15,377 nt of DNA from CAMPJM01 sp964440915 (GTDB lineage: Bacteria; Bacteroidota; Bacteroidia; Cytophagales; Cyclobacteriaceae). The notes under the pieces are model-generated. The model was not told the DNA's origin. It saw nothing but the letters and a program-made list of their open reading frames with translations, and ran no database searches. The position numbers were made by a program, and so were the translations under genes. The stretch is from positions 1 to 15,377 of the forward strand of contig CAYTTV010000070.1 in the NCBI GenBank assembly GCA_964440915.1. Reading direction: 5' to 3'. Positions 8,161 to 13,874 of this stretch are shown piece by piece (the stretch's first letter is position 1; each line of letters opens with the position of its first letter).

Positions 8161-10902
8161 TTAGAAAGATCCTAAGGAAAACTTGCGTCCATATACGCTA
8201 TACAATCGGAAATTATTATTCCCTTCATAATACAAAAGACCAATCTCATCGTCGCTTTCTATGGGTTGACCGCTAATGAGATTGCCGGCAATATCATATA
8301 TGTAGGTGAAACTTTGGACTGGATCGGTGATGGCAATTTTGATATTTTCAGTACTATAATAGTAGTATTGTGCTTTCATCTCTTCAGAAGAAAGATAATC
8401 TTTTTCAAACATGACCTCCCCCTTTCTACCCAGCACTGCTACTCTGCGCATATCCTGCCGCAGGATAACGTGACCTCTATTGAGAGCGCCAGGCACAATT
8501 CTGAAAGTGGTAGCAGCAGAAGGCTTGTACAACTGCTCTCGAGAGAGGACTTTTCCTTCTAGGTTAAACTGAACCAGAAGACCATTTTCAGTAACCGTTG
8601 TGAACTTGGTTTGTGCAGCATTTGCCCCTATTTCAATAAATAATGGGCTTTTTATTTTACCTTCAAGCTTAAGGGGAAAACCTGGGTACATTTCTCCTCG
8701 GCGATTCAGCACCTTCACTTCCCCATTTTCTTGCACAGCATATATATAGTCTTTGCCACGGACCCTTAAATGTCCAGGGGCACTCGAAAGTTTAAAATCC
8801 ATACGGCGGGGTGCCCATCCTTCTAGGTTCCTTCCTTCTTTGTCGTACATATATATATTGCCCCGGGTATCGCTTACCATGAACCGATAACGCTTACTAT
8901 TATCGTAATCTATAACAGCTGCATGCCCAACTCCATAATCCAGTGACAAAGGGAAACCTGGCACATAATTCCCTTCGCGATCAATGATATGTATCTGATT
9001 TTCCGTGACGAAGAAGTATTGCAGCTTTCCATTTCCATAATAATCAATTTGGACTACTTCTCCTATAATGGGCGCGCTTACGGAATCCTTCCATAAAATC
9101 CTGCCTTCCGAAGAGATCAAATGCACCATGAATGCAGAATCTTGAAGCAAAACTTCTCTATTCCCATTCGTATGATTTTTGACAATGAAAGGCTTTGTAA
9201 TAATATCTCGGTCCAAATAAACATGATGCACATTCATGAGGTCGGCTTGGGCTTTGGCTGCCAATGGAGGCCCTTGTTTCAAGGTAATGCTTGTATAAAA
9301 AGCATCATCAATATTGCTAAACTGAAGGCCTATCAGCTCCAATTGTTTTAATGCCACATTATTTTCTTGCGCAATGCTTTCCCACTTAGGCCCTAAGCCT
9401 TCCGAAAGCATGGGCCATACTTTCGGGGTATTAATCATCAATTCATAATTGGATTCTTTGATAGAGTTGGATAAAAACTCATTATGCTTTACGGATTTTC
9501 CCCATGTAGCTTCCCTTTCTATATCATTAAGAAGGCTTTTCAATACTTGTACATTATTTCCGATAACGATATAAGCATCGAGCGGCATATAATAGCAAGT
9601 TTCAAACCCCTCAAACATCTCACCCAATACCATAGCAGGAAATTCTTCCAAGTCCAATTGCCGTATTTTCACTCCACTGTATTCTTCAGCATATAAGGTG
9701 TCCCCTCTAGCGATGCTCGCCTGCTCAGCCAGGGCATCCAGTGCTTCAAGCGCCCTGCCTACTTCTTTGCAACGCCAGTAAGCCAACTTATCGGGCGACT
9801 GTATTTCAATAGATTCCAAGATCGCCAAGCCTACCTCTTTTTCAAAAAAGGTGAAGATATCTTCCTGCGCTATGCCGTAAGCTGCGGTAAAGTTGTCCCA
9901 AACCTCCATTTGCTTAGGGCTGTTGGCTAGCCAGAACTGTTTGAGCCCAACCAACCAGTTTAGAGCATTATCGAAAGTAATGTGGTGGAAAACACTTGTC
10001 CTGTCCGGTAAAAGATTGGCAAAGCCCAACGTTTGTGGCTTTTGTCCTTTGAAAGTACCTAACCAAGTATCGTTTGTGGAGGTACCTGCAACTGTAAACC
10101 CATTAAACAAAGGACTTTCTCCCTGAAGGTCAACTTCTAAGAAAGCAACCTCTCCGAAATGGCTTACGATGTTCTTTTTGTCATGCTCCTTTCCAAAAAG
10201 CGAAAAGTAATCGGGCAACCGCAGTAAATTAATGTAAAGCTTACCTGTTGAGGCATCTACACCAGAGATACCTTGAGCTTGATTGCGCAAAGCCAAAAAG
10301 CTATTGACAAAATTGTTGTTGATATTCCGAATAGCATCTTCAACCAAAAGAGGTGAAAAACTTCCAATGAAATGCCCTTTTTCAATGATATAAGTAAAAA
10401 CCCTAGATGTACTTCTATCTCTGAGTTCAAAAATGTCAAACCCATTGAAAACCCTTTTTTGCTCTCTTGCCTCCCAAGATTCTTTTATAGATCTGAGGGT
10501 TTTGTTAATGACTGAAAAGTCATCTTGATCGACCTCTACTACATATAAAAAGTCGAATTCGTCTTTGCTCACAGCGTGCATAGACATCAGGAAAGGCCGA
10601 TTATGAAAGAATTTTATGCTGTTGGAAGCTTGTTGACGTGCTAGGGTATCGAGCAGCGCAATATCCTGCTCTGCTTGCGCCATGGCTGGAATAGACCGAA
10701 GGGTTTTCCATAGCTCCTTATCCTGGAGGTTCTGCCAATCTTCTGATATATTATTTGATTCATATACTAAGAGTGCACTATCGGGAACCAACGAAAATAG
10801 ATTGATTTCTTCTTTAAGGAATACATACCGATAGGCATAATAGCCCACAACGCCCAACACCAGAACAACTACAGCAGTTATAACAATTGACTTTTTCGAC
10901 AT
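8161..10902 (-). CDS. Membrane-anchored protein, DUF3352-like ectodomain plus C-terminal propeller-like repeats
   Basis: Function is not recognised. This 913-residue protein begins with a single hydrophobic anchor (about 5-27, no lipobox), so the rest should lie in the periplasm. Residues about 30-550 resemble the DUF3352 group (LVPDSALLVYESNN near the start), which is uncharacterised. Residues about 590-913 contain a recurring unit: two or three hydrophobic residues, a turn of the type D/N-x-x-G-x, and often GFPL. Units begin near 592, 637, 683, 729, 776, 821 and 866, with a shorter one at 898. The spacing of 45-47 residues is what a beta-propeller gives (FG-GAP/PQQ-like). Two units read IIDREGNYVPGFPL and VLNRRGEMYPGFPL. 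No catalytic motif is evident. The gene stands alone: dodecin lies 123 bases upstream on the same strand and a convergent gene downstream. The start is the ATG at 10902. Confidence 0.8.
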   Translation of the reverse strand: MSKKSIVITAVVVLVLGVVGYYAYRYVFLKEEINLFSLVPDSALLVYESNNISEDWQNLQDKELWKTLRSIPAMAQAEQDIALLDTLARQQASNSIKFFHNRPFLMSMHAVSKDEFDFLYVVEVDQDDFSVINKTLRSIKESWEAREQKRVFNGFDIFELRDRSTSRVFTYIIEKGHFIGSFSPLLVEDAIRNINNNFVNSFLALRNQAQGISGVDASTGKLYINLLRLPDYFSLFGKEHDKKNIVSHFGEVAFLEVDLQGESPLFNGFTVAGTSTNDTWLGTFKGQKPQTLGFANLLPDRTSVFHHITFDNALNWLVGLKQFWLANSPKQMEVWDNFTAAYGIAQEDIFTFFEKEVGLAILESIEIQSPDKLAYWRCKEVGRALEALDALAEQASIARGDTLYAEEYSGVKIRQLDLEEFPAMVLGEMFEGFETCYYMPLDAYIVIGNNVQVLKSLLNDIEREATWGKSVKHNEFLSNSIKESNYELMINTPKVWPMLSEGLGPKWESIAQENNVALKQLELIGLQFSNIDDAFYTSITLKQGPPLAAKAQADLMNVHHVYLDRDIITKPFIVKNHTNGNREVLLQDSAFMVHLISSEGRILWKDSVSAPIIGEVVQIDYYGNGKLQYFFVTENQIHIIDREGNYVPGFPLSLDYGVGHAAVIDYDNSKRYRFMVSDTRGNIYMYDKEGRNLEGWAPRRMDFKLSSAPGHLRVRGKDYIYAVQENGEVKVLNRRGEMYPGFPLKLEGKIKSPLFIEIGANAAQTKFTTVTENGLLVQFNLEGKVLSREQLYKPSAATTFRIVPGALNRGHVILRQDMRRVAVLGRKGEVMFEKDYLSSEEMKAQYYYYSTENIKIAITDPVQSFTYIYDIAGNLISGQPIESDDEIGLLYYEGNNNFRLYSVYGRKFSLGSF

Positions 10903-11025
10903 AAGTTTAATCTATACCAAGAATTCCCCAGAACATTATTGCACTTTCACTATGCAAATTACTAAAGTAAATCGCGTATTCAAGGGCAATATTGTATTCT
11001 CATCTTGGTAATCGAAGAAAATTGT

Positions 11026-11238
11026 CTATTCGTCCTCCATGGTAAAGCCCACTTTCAAGGTTACTTGGTAATATTTTACTTTGCCTTCTTCAATAAGGCC
11101 ACGGGTATCCGTCACCTCAAACCAACGCAGGTGGCGTATCGTTTCTGCGGCTTTTTCGACTGCCCTTTCTACGGCATCTTCGATAGAGTCAGTAGAAGAG
11201 CCCGTTAGTTCGATGATTTTATATACATGATCACTCAT
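11026..11238 (-). CDS. Dodecin family flavin-binding protein
   Basis: A 70-residue protein of the dodecin family, which forms a hollow dodecamer and stores or buffers flavins (riboflavin, FMN or FAD) in the cytoplasm. The family pattern is clear: an N-terminal strand HVYKIIELTGSS, a helix EDAVERAVEKAAETI (20-34), then LRWFEVTDTRG with W39 as the flavin-stacking tryptophan, and KYYQVTLKVGF (55-65) with Q58 as the flavin-contacting glutamine. Length is normal (dodecins are about 65-75 residues). I start at the ATG at 11238; a TTG two codons earlier is in frame. The flanking gaps (123 bases to the DUF3352-like gene, 168 bases to the malate dehydrogenase stop, with a terminator in the latter) suggest its own promoter. 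Confidence 0.93.
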   Translation of the reverse strand: MSDHVYKIIELTGSSTDSIEDAVERAVEKAAETIRHLRWFEVTDTRGLIEEGKVKYYQVTLKVGFTMEDE

Positions 11239-11351
11239 ATGCAAAAAGTTTTATTTTGAGACATAACCTATGCTAGCGATCAATGTTTGGAAAGGAATCC
11301 GCCAAAATGATAGACATTATGCGCTGGCTCAAAAAATCCAATCCATGGCAC

Positions 11352-11386
11352 AAAAAAAGAGGCCAGGAAGATACCATGACCTCTTT
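11352..11386 (-). terminator. Rho-independent terminator of the malate dehydrogenase gene
   Basis: Read on the minus strand, AAAGAGGTCA (11386-11377) pairs with TGGCCTCTTT (11365-11356) as a 10-bp stem with one G-T pair and an 11-base loop, followed by an uninterrupted run of T (11358-11352, shared with the end of the stem). It starts 21 bases after the mdh stop codon. Confidence 0.88.
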
Positions 11387-11406
11387 ACTATTATGGCAAA
11401 CTATGA

Positions 11407-12333
11407 TTAGAATTTTTCTAACACTTCCATCACTTCACGCACATGCTGTCTGGAAGTTTCCAAATCAGCCTTCTCTTTATCGTTCAGTTGAAGTTCAATA
11501 ACTTTTTCCACCCCATTTTTGCCTAAAATCACCGGAACACCTAAATAGCAATCATTTATGCCATACTCTCCTTCAAGTTTTATACAAACAGGGAAAACCC
11601 TACGCTGATCTTTAACGATAGCCTCTACCATTTGTGCAGCAGCGGCCCCAGGAGCGTACCATGCAGAAGTACCCATCAATTTTACCAATTCGCCTCCACC
11701 AGTTTTGGTCCTTTCGATGATTGCGTTCAATTTATCTTCTTCGATCAACTCTGTTACAGGGATTCCTCCAACCGTAGTATAGCGAGGAAGCGGCACCATG
11801 GTATCACCGTGACCGCCCATTAATACTGCTTGAATGTCTTTAGGAGAAACGTTCAGCGCTTCAGCCAAGAAGGCCCTGTAACGTGCTGTATCCAGTATTC
11901 CGGCCATACCTATTACACGCTCTCTAGGCAGTTTAGACACCAGATGTGCCTGATAGGTCATCACATCCAAAGGATTTGACACGATGATTAAAATAGCATT
12001 TGGAGAATGCTTGATAACATTTTCTGTAACAGACTTTACGATTCCCGCATTGGTCTCGATAAGGTCATCACGGCTCATGCCTGGCTTTCTAGGCAACCCA
12101 GAAGTGATCACTACCACGTCGGAATTAGCAGACTTTGCATAATCATTGGTCGAACCAATCGTTCTTGAATCGTACAAATTGATGGGAGACTTTTGCCAAA
12201 TATCCAAAGCCTTTCCTTCTGCAAATCCCTCCTTGATATCTACAAGGACGATCTCATTGGCAATTTCCCGATAAGCGAGTACATCAGCACAGGTTGCGCC
12301 TACATTTCCTGCTCCTACTACTGTTACTTTCAT
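11407..12333 (-). CDS. mdh: Malate dehydrogenase (lactate/malate dehydrogenase family)
   Basis: Oxidises malate to oxaloacetate with NAD+ in the TCA cycle, in the cytoplasm. Of 308 residues, the Rossmann motif is GAGNVG (7-12) with D32 ending the second strand, as in NAD-dependent enzymes. The mobile-loop segment RKPGMSRDDL (82-91) carries R82 and R88; arginine at the first of these is what distinguishes malate from lactate dehydrogenases. The catalytic pair is H175 in GGHGDTMVPL and D148 in GILDTARYR, with R151 for substrate. Length matches the tetrameric, LDH-like bacterial malate dehydrogenases. The start is the ATG at 12333. The gene is monocistronic: a terminator follows and a non-coding stretch of about 440 bases precedes it. 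Its leader can form two small stems (12372-12395 and 12396-12411). Confidence 0.94.
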   Translation of the reverse strand: MKVTVVGAGNVGATCADVLAYREIANEIVLVDIKEGFAEGKALDIWQKSPINLYDSRTIGSTNDYAKSANSDVVVITSGLPRKPGMSRDDLIETNAGIVKSVTENVIKHSPNAILIIVSNPLDVMTYQAHLVSKLPRERVIGMAGILDTARYRAFLAEALNVSPKDIQAVLMGGHGDTMVPLPRYTTVGGIPVTELIEEDKLNAIIERTKTGGGELVKLMGTSAWYAPGAAAAQMVEAIVKDQRRVFPVCIKLEGEYGINDCYLGVPVILGKNGVEKVIELQLNDKEKADLETSRQHVREVMEVLEKF

Positions 12334-12732
12334 GATTATAAGTTTGTATATTGTCTACAAGAATCCCAGCAGATGCTCTTTGAATAAACAGCATCAGGAG
12401 AACCCCCTCCTCACTGAGATCATTGATAAAAAGTTAATTTATGGGTTCTGCATATAGAAGAAAGCTTATTGATCAAGCTTTGTTTTCTGGCCGTAAATTT
12501 ACCAATAAGGACTTATTTAAGAAATTATTTTGAAGATATGTTTTGTACTTCTACAGTCATATCCCTTTTTAATTCAATGCGCCTGGTAATTGCGCATGGT
12601 GAATTTTATAGTTAAATACCAATCCCTCATTGTCGCTCGATATTTTTAAGAATATCTTATAAGATTTATGGAACTTTCGTTGGCACAAAATCATTTGGAG
12701 CTATAGAAGGAATAAAAAATAAATAAACAACT
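12334..12732. other. Non-coding divergent intergenic region
   Basis: No supportable gene is seen in this AT-rich stretch between mdh (minus) and the arginine leader (plus). Several short inverted repeats are present: GATGCT/AGCATC (12372-12377 with 12390-12395) and AGGAG/CTCCT (12396-12400 with 12407-12411), both in the mdh leader; AAAGCTT/AAGCTTT (12461-12467 with 12475-12481); ATGCGC/GCGCAT (12577-12582 with 12592-12597); and the perfect palindrome ATCTTATAAGAT (12654-12665). Any of the last three could be regulator sites; none matches a motif I can name. Confidence 0.5.
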
Positions 12733-12733
12733 A

Positions 12734-12765
12734 TTGCTTCATACTGTATAATTGTTATACCTTTG
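12734..12765 (+). promoter_or_regulatory. Bacteroidota-type promoter of the arginine locus
   Basis: TACCTTTG (12758-12765) matches the Bacteroidota -7 consensus TAnnTTTG exactly. TTG at 12734-12736, 21 bases upstream, fits the -33 element. Transcription would begin about 5-8 bases after the final G, at roughly 12771-12773, which is at or next to the ATG of the short leader ORF. Confidence 0.62.
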
Positions 12766-12772
12766 TACCTCC

Positions 12773-12883
12773 ATGAAAAAATACATAGATATATATAACG
12801 CCCTTTTAGCCGCAGCTTCCCAAGCTGTGAATGGTGTTGTTATGTCTATCGCATATAGGGCTTTTAGGCCCGTAAGGGGCTAA
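12773..12883 (+). CDS. Candidate arginine leader peptide (36 aa)
   Basis: A short ORF, ATG to TAA, directly downstream of a good promoter, so its mRNA would be nearly leaderless. The peptide starts MKKYIDIYN and ends Y28-R29-A-F-R32-P-V-R35-G36. The three arginines fall within the last eight residues and all use AGG. The last two AGG codons and the stop lie within a stem-loop (12864-12883), and an alternative stem (12858-12871) overlaps the first. This is the layout of a ribosome-mediated attenuator: slow decoding of AGG when charged Arg-tRNA is scarce would change folding of the leader RNA. The gene next downstream is a probable arginine-pathway acyltransferase. There is no homology evidence, and it could be a small protein of another role or a chance ORF. 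Confidence 0.55.
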   Translation: MKKYIDIYNALLAAASQAVNGVVMSIAYRAFRPVRG

Positions 12884-12910
12884 TCTATTCTGTAGAACTA
12901 CGTGTTCTGC
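12858..12910 (+). promoter_or_regulatory. Overlapping hairpins of a putative attenuator
   Basis: Hairpin A pairs GGGC (12858-12861) with GCCC (12868-12871). Hairpin B pairs TTAGGCCC (12864-12871) with GGGGCTAA (12876-12883), with one G-G mismatch and a GTAA (GNRA-type) loop. A and B share GCCC and so exclude each other. Hairpin C pairs GTAGAAC (12892-12898) with GTTCTGC (12904-12910), with one G-T pair, and is followed by TTTCTCC. C is only a weak terminator candidate because its T tract is interrupted. The sense codons of the leader peptide run through A and B. Confidence 0.45.
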
Positions 12911-12961
12911 TTTCTCCGATCTTAATATTTAATTTATATTTTAATCCAACAATTCGTTAAG

Positions 12962-13010
12962 CTAAAGCATTGTGCTTTGGGGTTATTTAAATTTTAAATA
13001 CTTAAAACCC
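12962..13010 (+). promoter_or_regulatory. Hairpins directly before the acyltransferase start codon
   Basis: CTAAAGCA (12962-12969) pairs with TGCTTTGG (12973-12980) around a TTG loop. Next, GGGTT (12980-12984) can pair with AACCC (13006-13010), enclosing the palindrome ATTTAAA-T-TTTAAAT (12985-12999). The second structure ends exactly at the ATG at 13011, so it could hide the translation start. Confidence 0.35.
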
Positions 13011-13604
13011 ATGGAATTAACAGTTCAAATTGCTTCAAAAAAACATTTCATATACGCCCAAAGCATCTGTACCATGATGGAAGAAGCGGCCAAGGTACGT
13101 GGAACTGGTATAGCGAAGCGCACCCCTGAGTATTTGATCCGTAAAATGGAGGAGGGAAAAGCCGTAATCGTAGTGCATCAAGATGCCCCTATAGGTTTCT
13201 GCTACATCGAGAGCTGGGGCGGACAACAATATGTTGCCAATTCAGGCTTGATCGTTCATCCTGACTACCGAGGATATGGTTTAGCAAAAAAAATAAAGAA
13301 AGCCATATTTAAGCTTTCTCGAAAGAAATATCCTAATGCCAAGATATTCGGGATCACCACAAGTCTTCCCGTTATGAAGATCAATTCCGAGCTGGGCTAC
13401 AAGCCAGTAACTTTCTCGGAGCTGACCACAGACGACGAATTCTGGAAAGGCTGCCAAAGCTGCCGAAACTATGACATCTTGGTAAGGACCGAGAGGAAGT
13501 ACTGCCTATGCACGGGCATGTTGTACGATCCACTTGCGAAGGCAAAAGCAAAAGCCGCTGCCGACAAAGCCAAAGAATCGCAAGAAGCAGTACCAGCCTT
13601 ATAA
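13011..13604 (+). CDS. GNAT acyltransferase, probable N-acyl-L-glutamate synthase of arginine biosynthesis
   Basis: A 197-residue GNAT-fold enzyme that moves an acyl group from acyl-CoA to an amine. Beside argG in Bacteroidota such a gene is thought to carry out the first arginine step (N-acetyl- or N-succinylglutamate synthesis); the donor cannot be told from the sequence. The CoA-binding motif is R87-G-Y-G90-L-A in HPDYRGYGLAKKI, preceded by the strand VANSGLIV. After the GNAT core comes GCQSCRNYDIL and KYCLCTGMLYDP, giving C148, C151, C165 and C167, a possible metal site. The tail (about 175-192) is rich in Ala, Lys and Glu and probably disordered. I start at the ATG at 13011, giving a normal GNAT beginning; a GTG at 12972 is in frame but lies in a hairpin. 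The leader peptide ORF is upstream, and a hairpin follows 4 bases after the stop. Confidence 0.78.
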   Translation: MELTVQIASKKHFIYAQSICTMMEEAAKVRGTGIAKRTPEYLIRKMEEGKAVIVVHQDAPIGFCYIESWGGQQYVANSGLIVHPDYRGYGLAKKIKKAIFKLSRKKYPNAKIFGITTSLPVMKINSELGYKPVTFSELTTDDEFWKGCQSCRNYDILVRTERKYCLCTGMLYDPLAKAKAKAAADKAKESQEAVPAL

Positions 13605-13607
13605 GTA

Positions 13608-13635
13608 TTGATGCTGCCCATGCGAGCAGCATCAA
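13608..13635 (+). terminator. Hairpin just after the acyltransferase gene
   Basis: TTGATGCTGC (13608-13617) pairs perfectly with GCAGCATCAA (13626-13635), a 10-bp stem with an 8-base loop, starting 4 bases after the stop codon. The following CTCCCCTTGTTTT is not a clean T run, so it may be a partial terminator or a 3'-end stabiliser. Confidence 0.55.
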
Positions 13636-13636
13636 C

Positions 13637-13684
13637 TCCCCTTGTTTTCCAATCAATCTTCCTAAAGTGAAAACTTGAAGGGGA
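13637..13684 (+). promoter_or_regulatory. Second long hairpin between acyltransferase and argG
   Basis: TCCCCTT (13637-13643) pairs with AAGGGGA (13678-13684) and GTTTTC (13644-13649) with GAAAAC (13669-13674). A 3-base bulge (TTG) and a 19-base loop complete a 13-bp structure. It is followed by T-rich sequence (TTTCTATGTGTCTTTAAAATTTTTTT), so it could end or attenuate transcription arriving from the acyltransferase. Confidence 0.45.
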
Positions 13685-13723
13685 TTTCTATGTGTCTTTA
13701 AAATTTTTTTAAAATAAATGTTA

Positions 13724-13731
13724 TAGTTTTG
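13724..13731 (+). promoter_or_regulatory. Possible argG promoter -7 element
   Basis: TAGTTTTG fits the Bacteroidota -7 consensus TAnnTTTG exactly. The expected -33 TTG is not seen; only a T run (13704-13710) lies upstream. If used, transcription would start near 13737-13740, just before the structured leader, and argG would have its own promoter in addition to any readthrough. Confidence 0.42.
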
Positions 13732-13747
13732 AAGATTATTTTATCAA

Positions 13748-13811
13748 AGCCTATTGCAATTGAAAACAAGCTTTTCTCCTCTGTAGCAAGGGGAGCATTA
13801 GACAATAGGTT
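13748..13811 (+). promoter_or_regulatory. Structured 5' leader of argG
   Basis: AGCCTATTG (13748-13756) pairs with CAATAGGTT (13803-13811), a 9-bp stem with one G-T pair, closing a 46-base interior. The interior can hold a weaker inner hairpin (CTCC with GGAG). The outer stem would begin about 10 bases after the transcription start predicted from the element at 13724. A near-palindrome ACTGTTAACGGT (13855-13866) follows, ending 8 bases before the argG start codon. I recognise no known riboswitch class. Confidence 0.4.
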
Positions 13812-13874
13812 GACAAAGAGAAATCAGAAATAATCATATATATTAAAAAAGCGAACTGTTAACGGTCAAGCATT

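Noticed and set aside
8154..8180. Terminator at the convergent junction of the VTT gene and the 913-residue protein
   Set aside because: Only a 6-bp stem (CCTTAG/CTAAGG) overlapping the coding end, with no T run.
10903..11025. Possible extra small gene between dodecin and the 913-residue protein
   Set aside because: No ORF with a start and protein-like composition fits in these 123 bases.
11283..11501. Plus-strand ORF of 72 codons beginning in the gap between dodecin and mdh
   Set aside because: It runs through the mdh terminator and continues antisense to the 3' end of mdh, and its composition past the first 30 residues is not protein-like.
12972..13010. GTG-initiated extension of the acyltransferase by 13 residues
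   Set aside because: The extension lies in leader hairpins, adds no family-conserved residues, and the ATG at 13011 gives a normal GNAT N-terminus.
13810..13845. TTGACA followed by an AT-rich box, resembling an E. coli sigma-70 promoter
   Set aside because: Bacteroidota use a different consensus, the TTGACA lies in the right arm of the argG leader stem, and the spacing to a -10-like box is poor.
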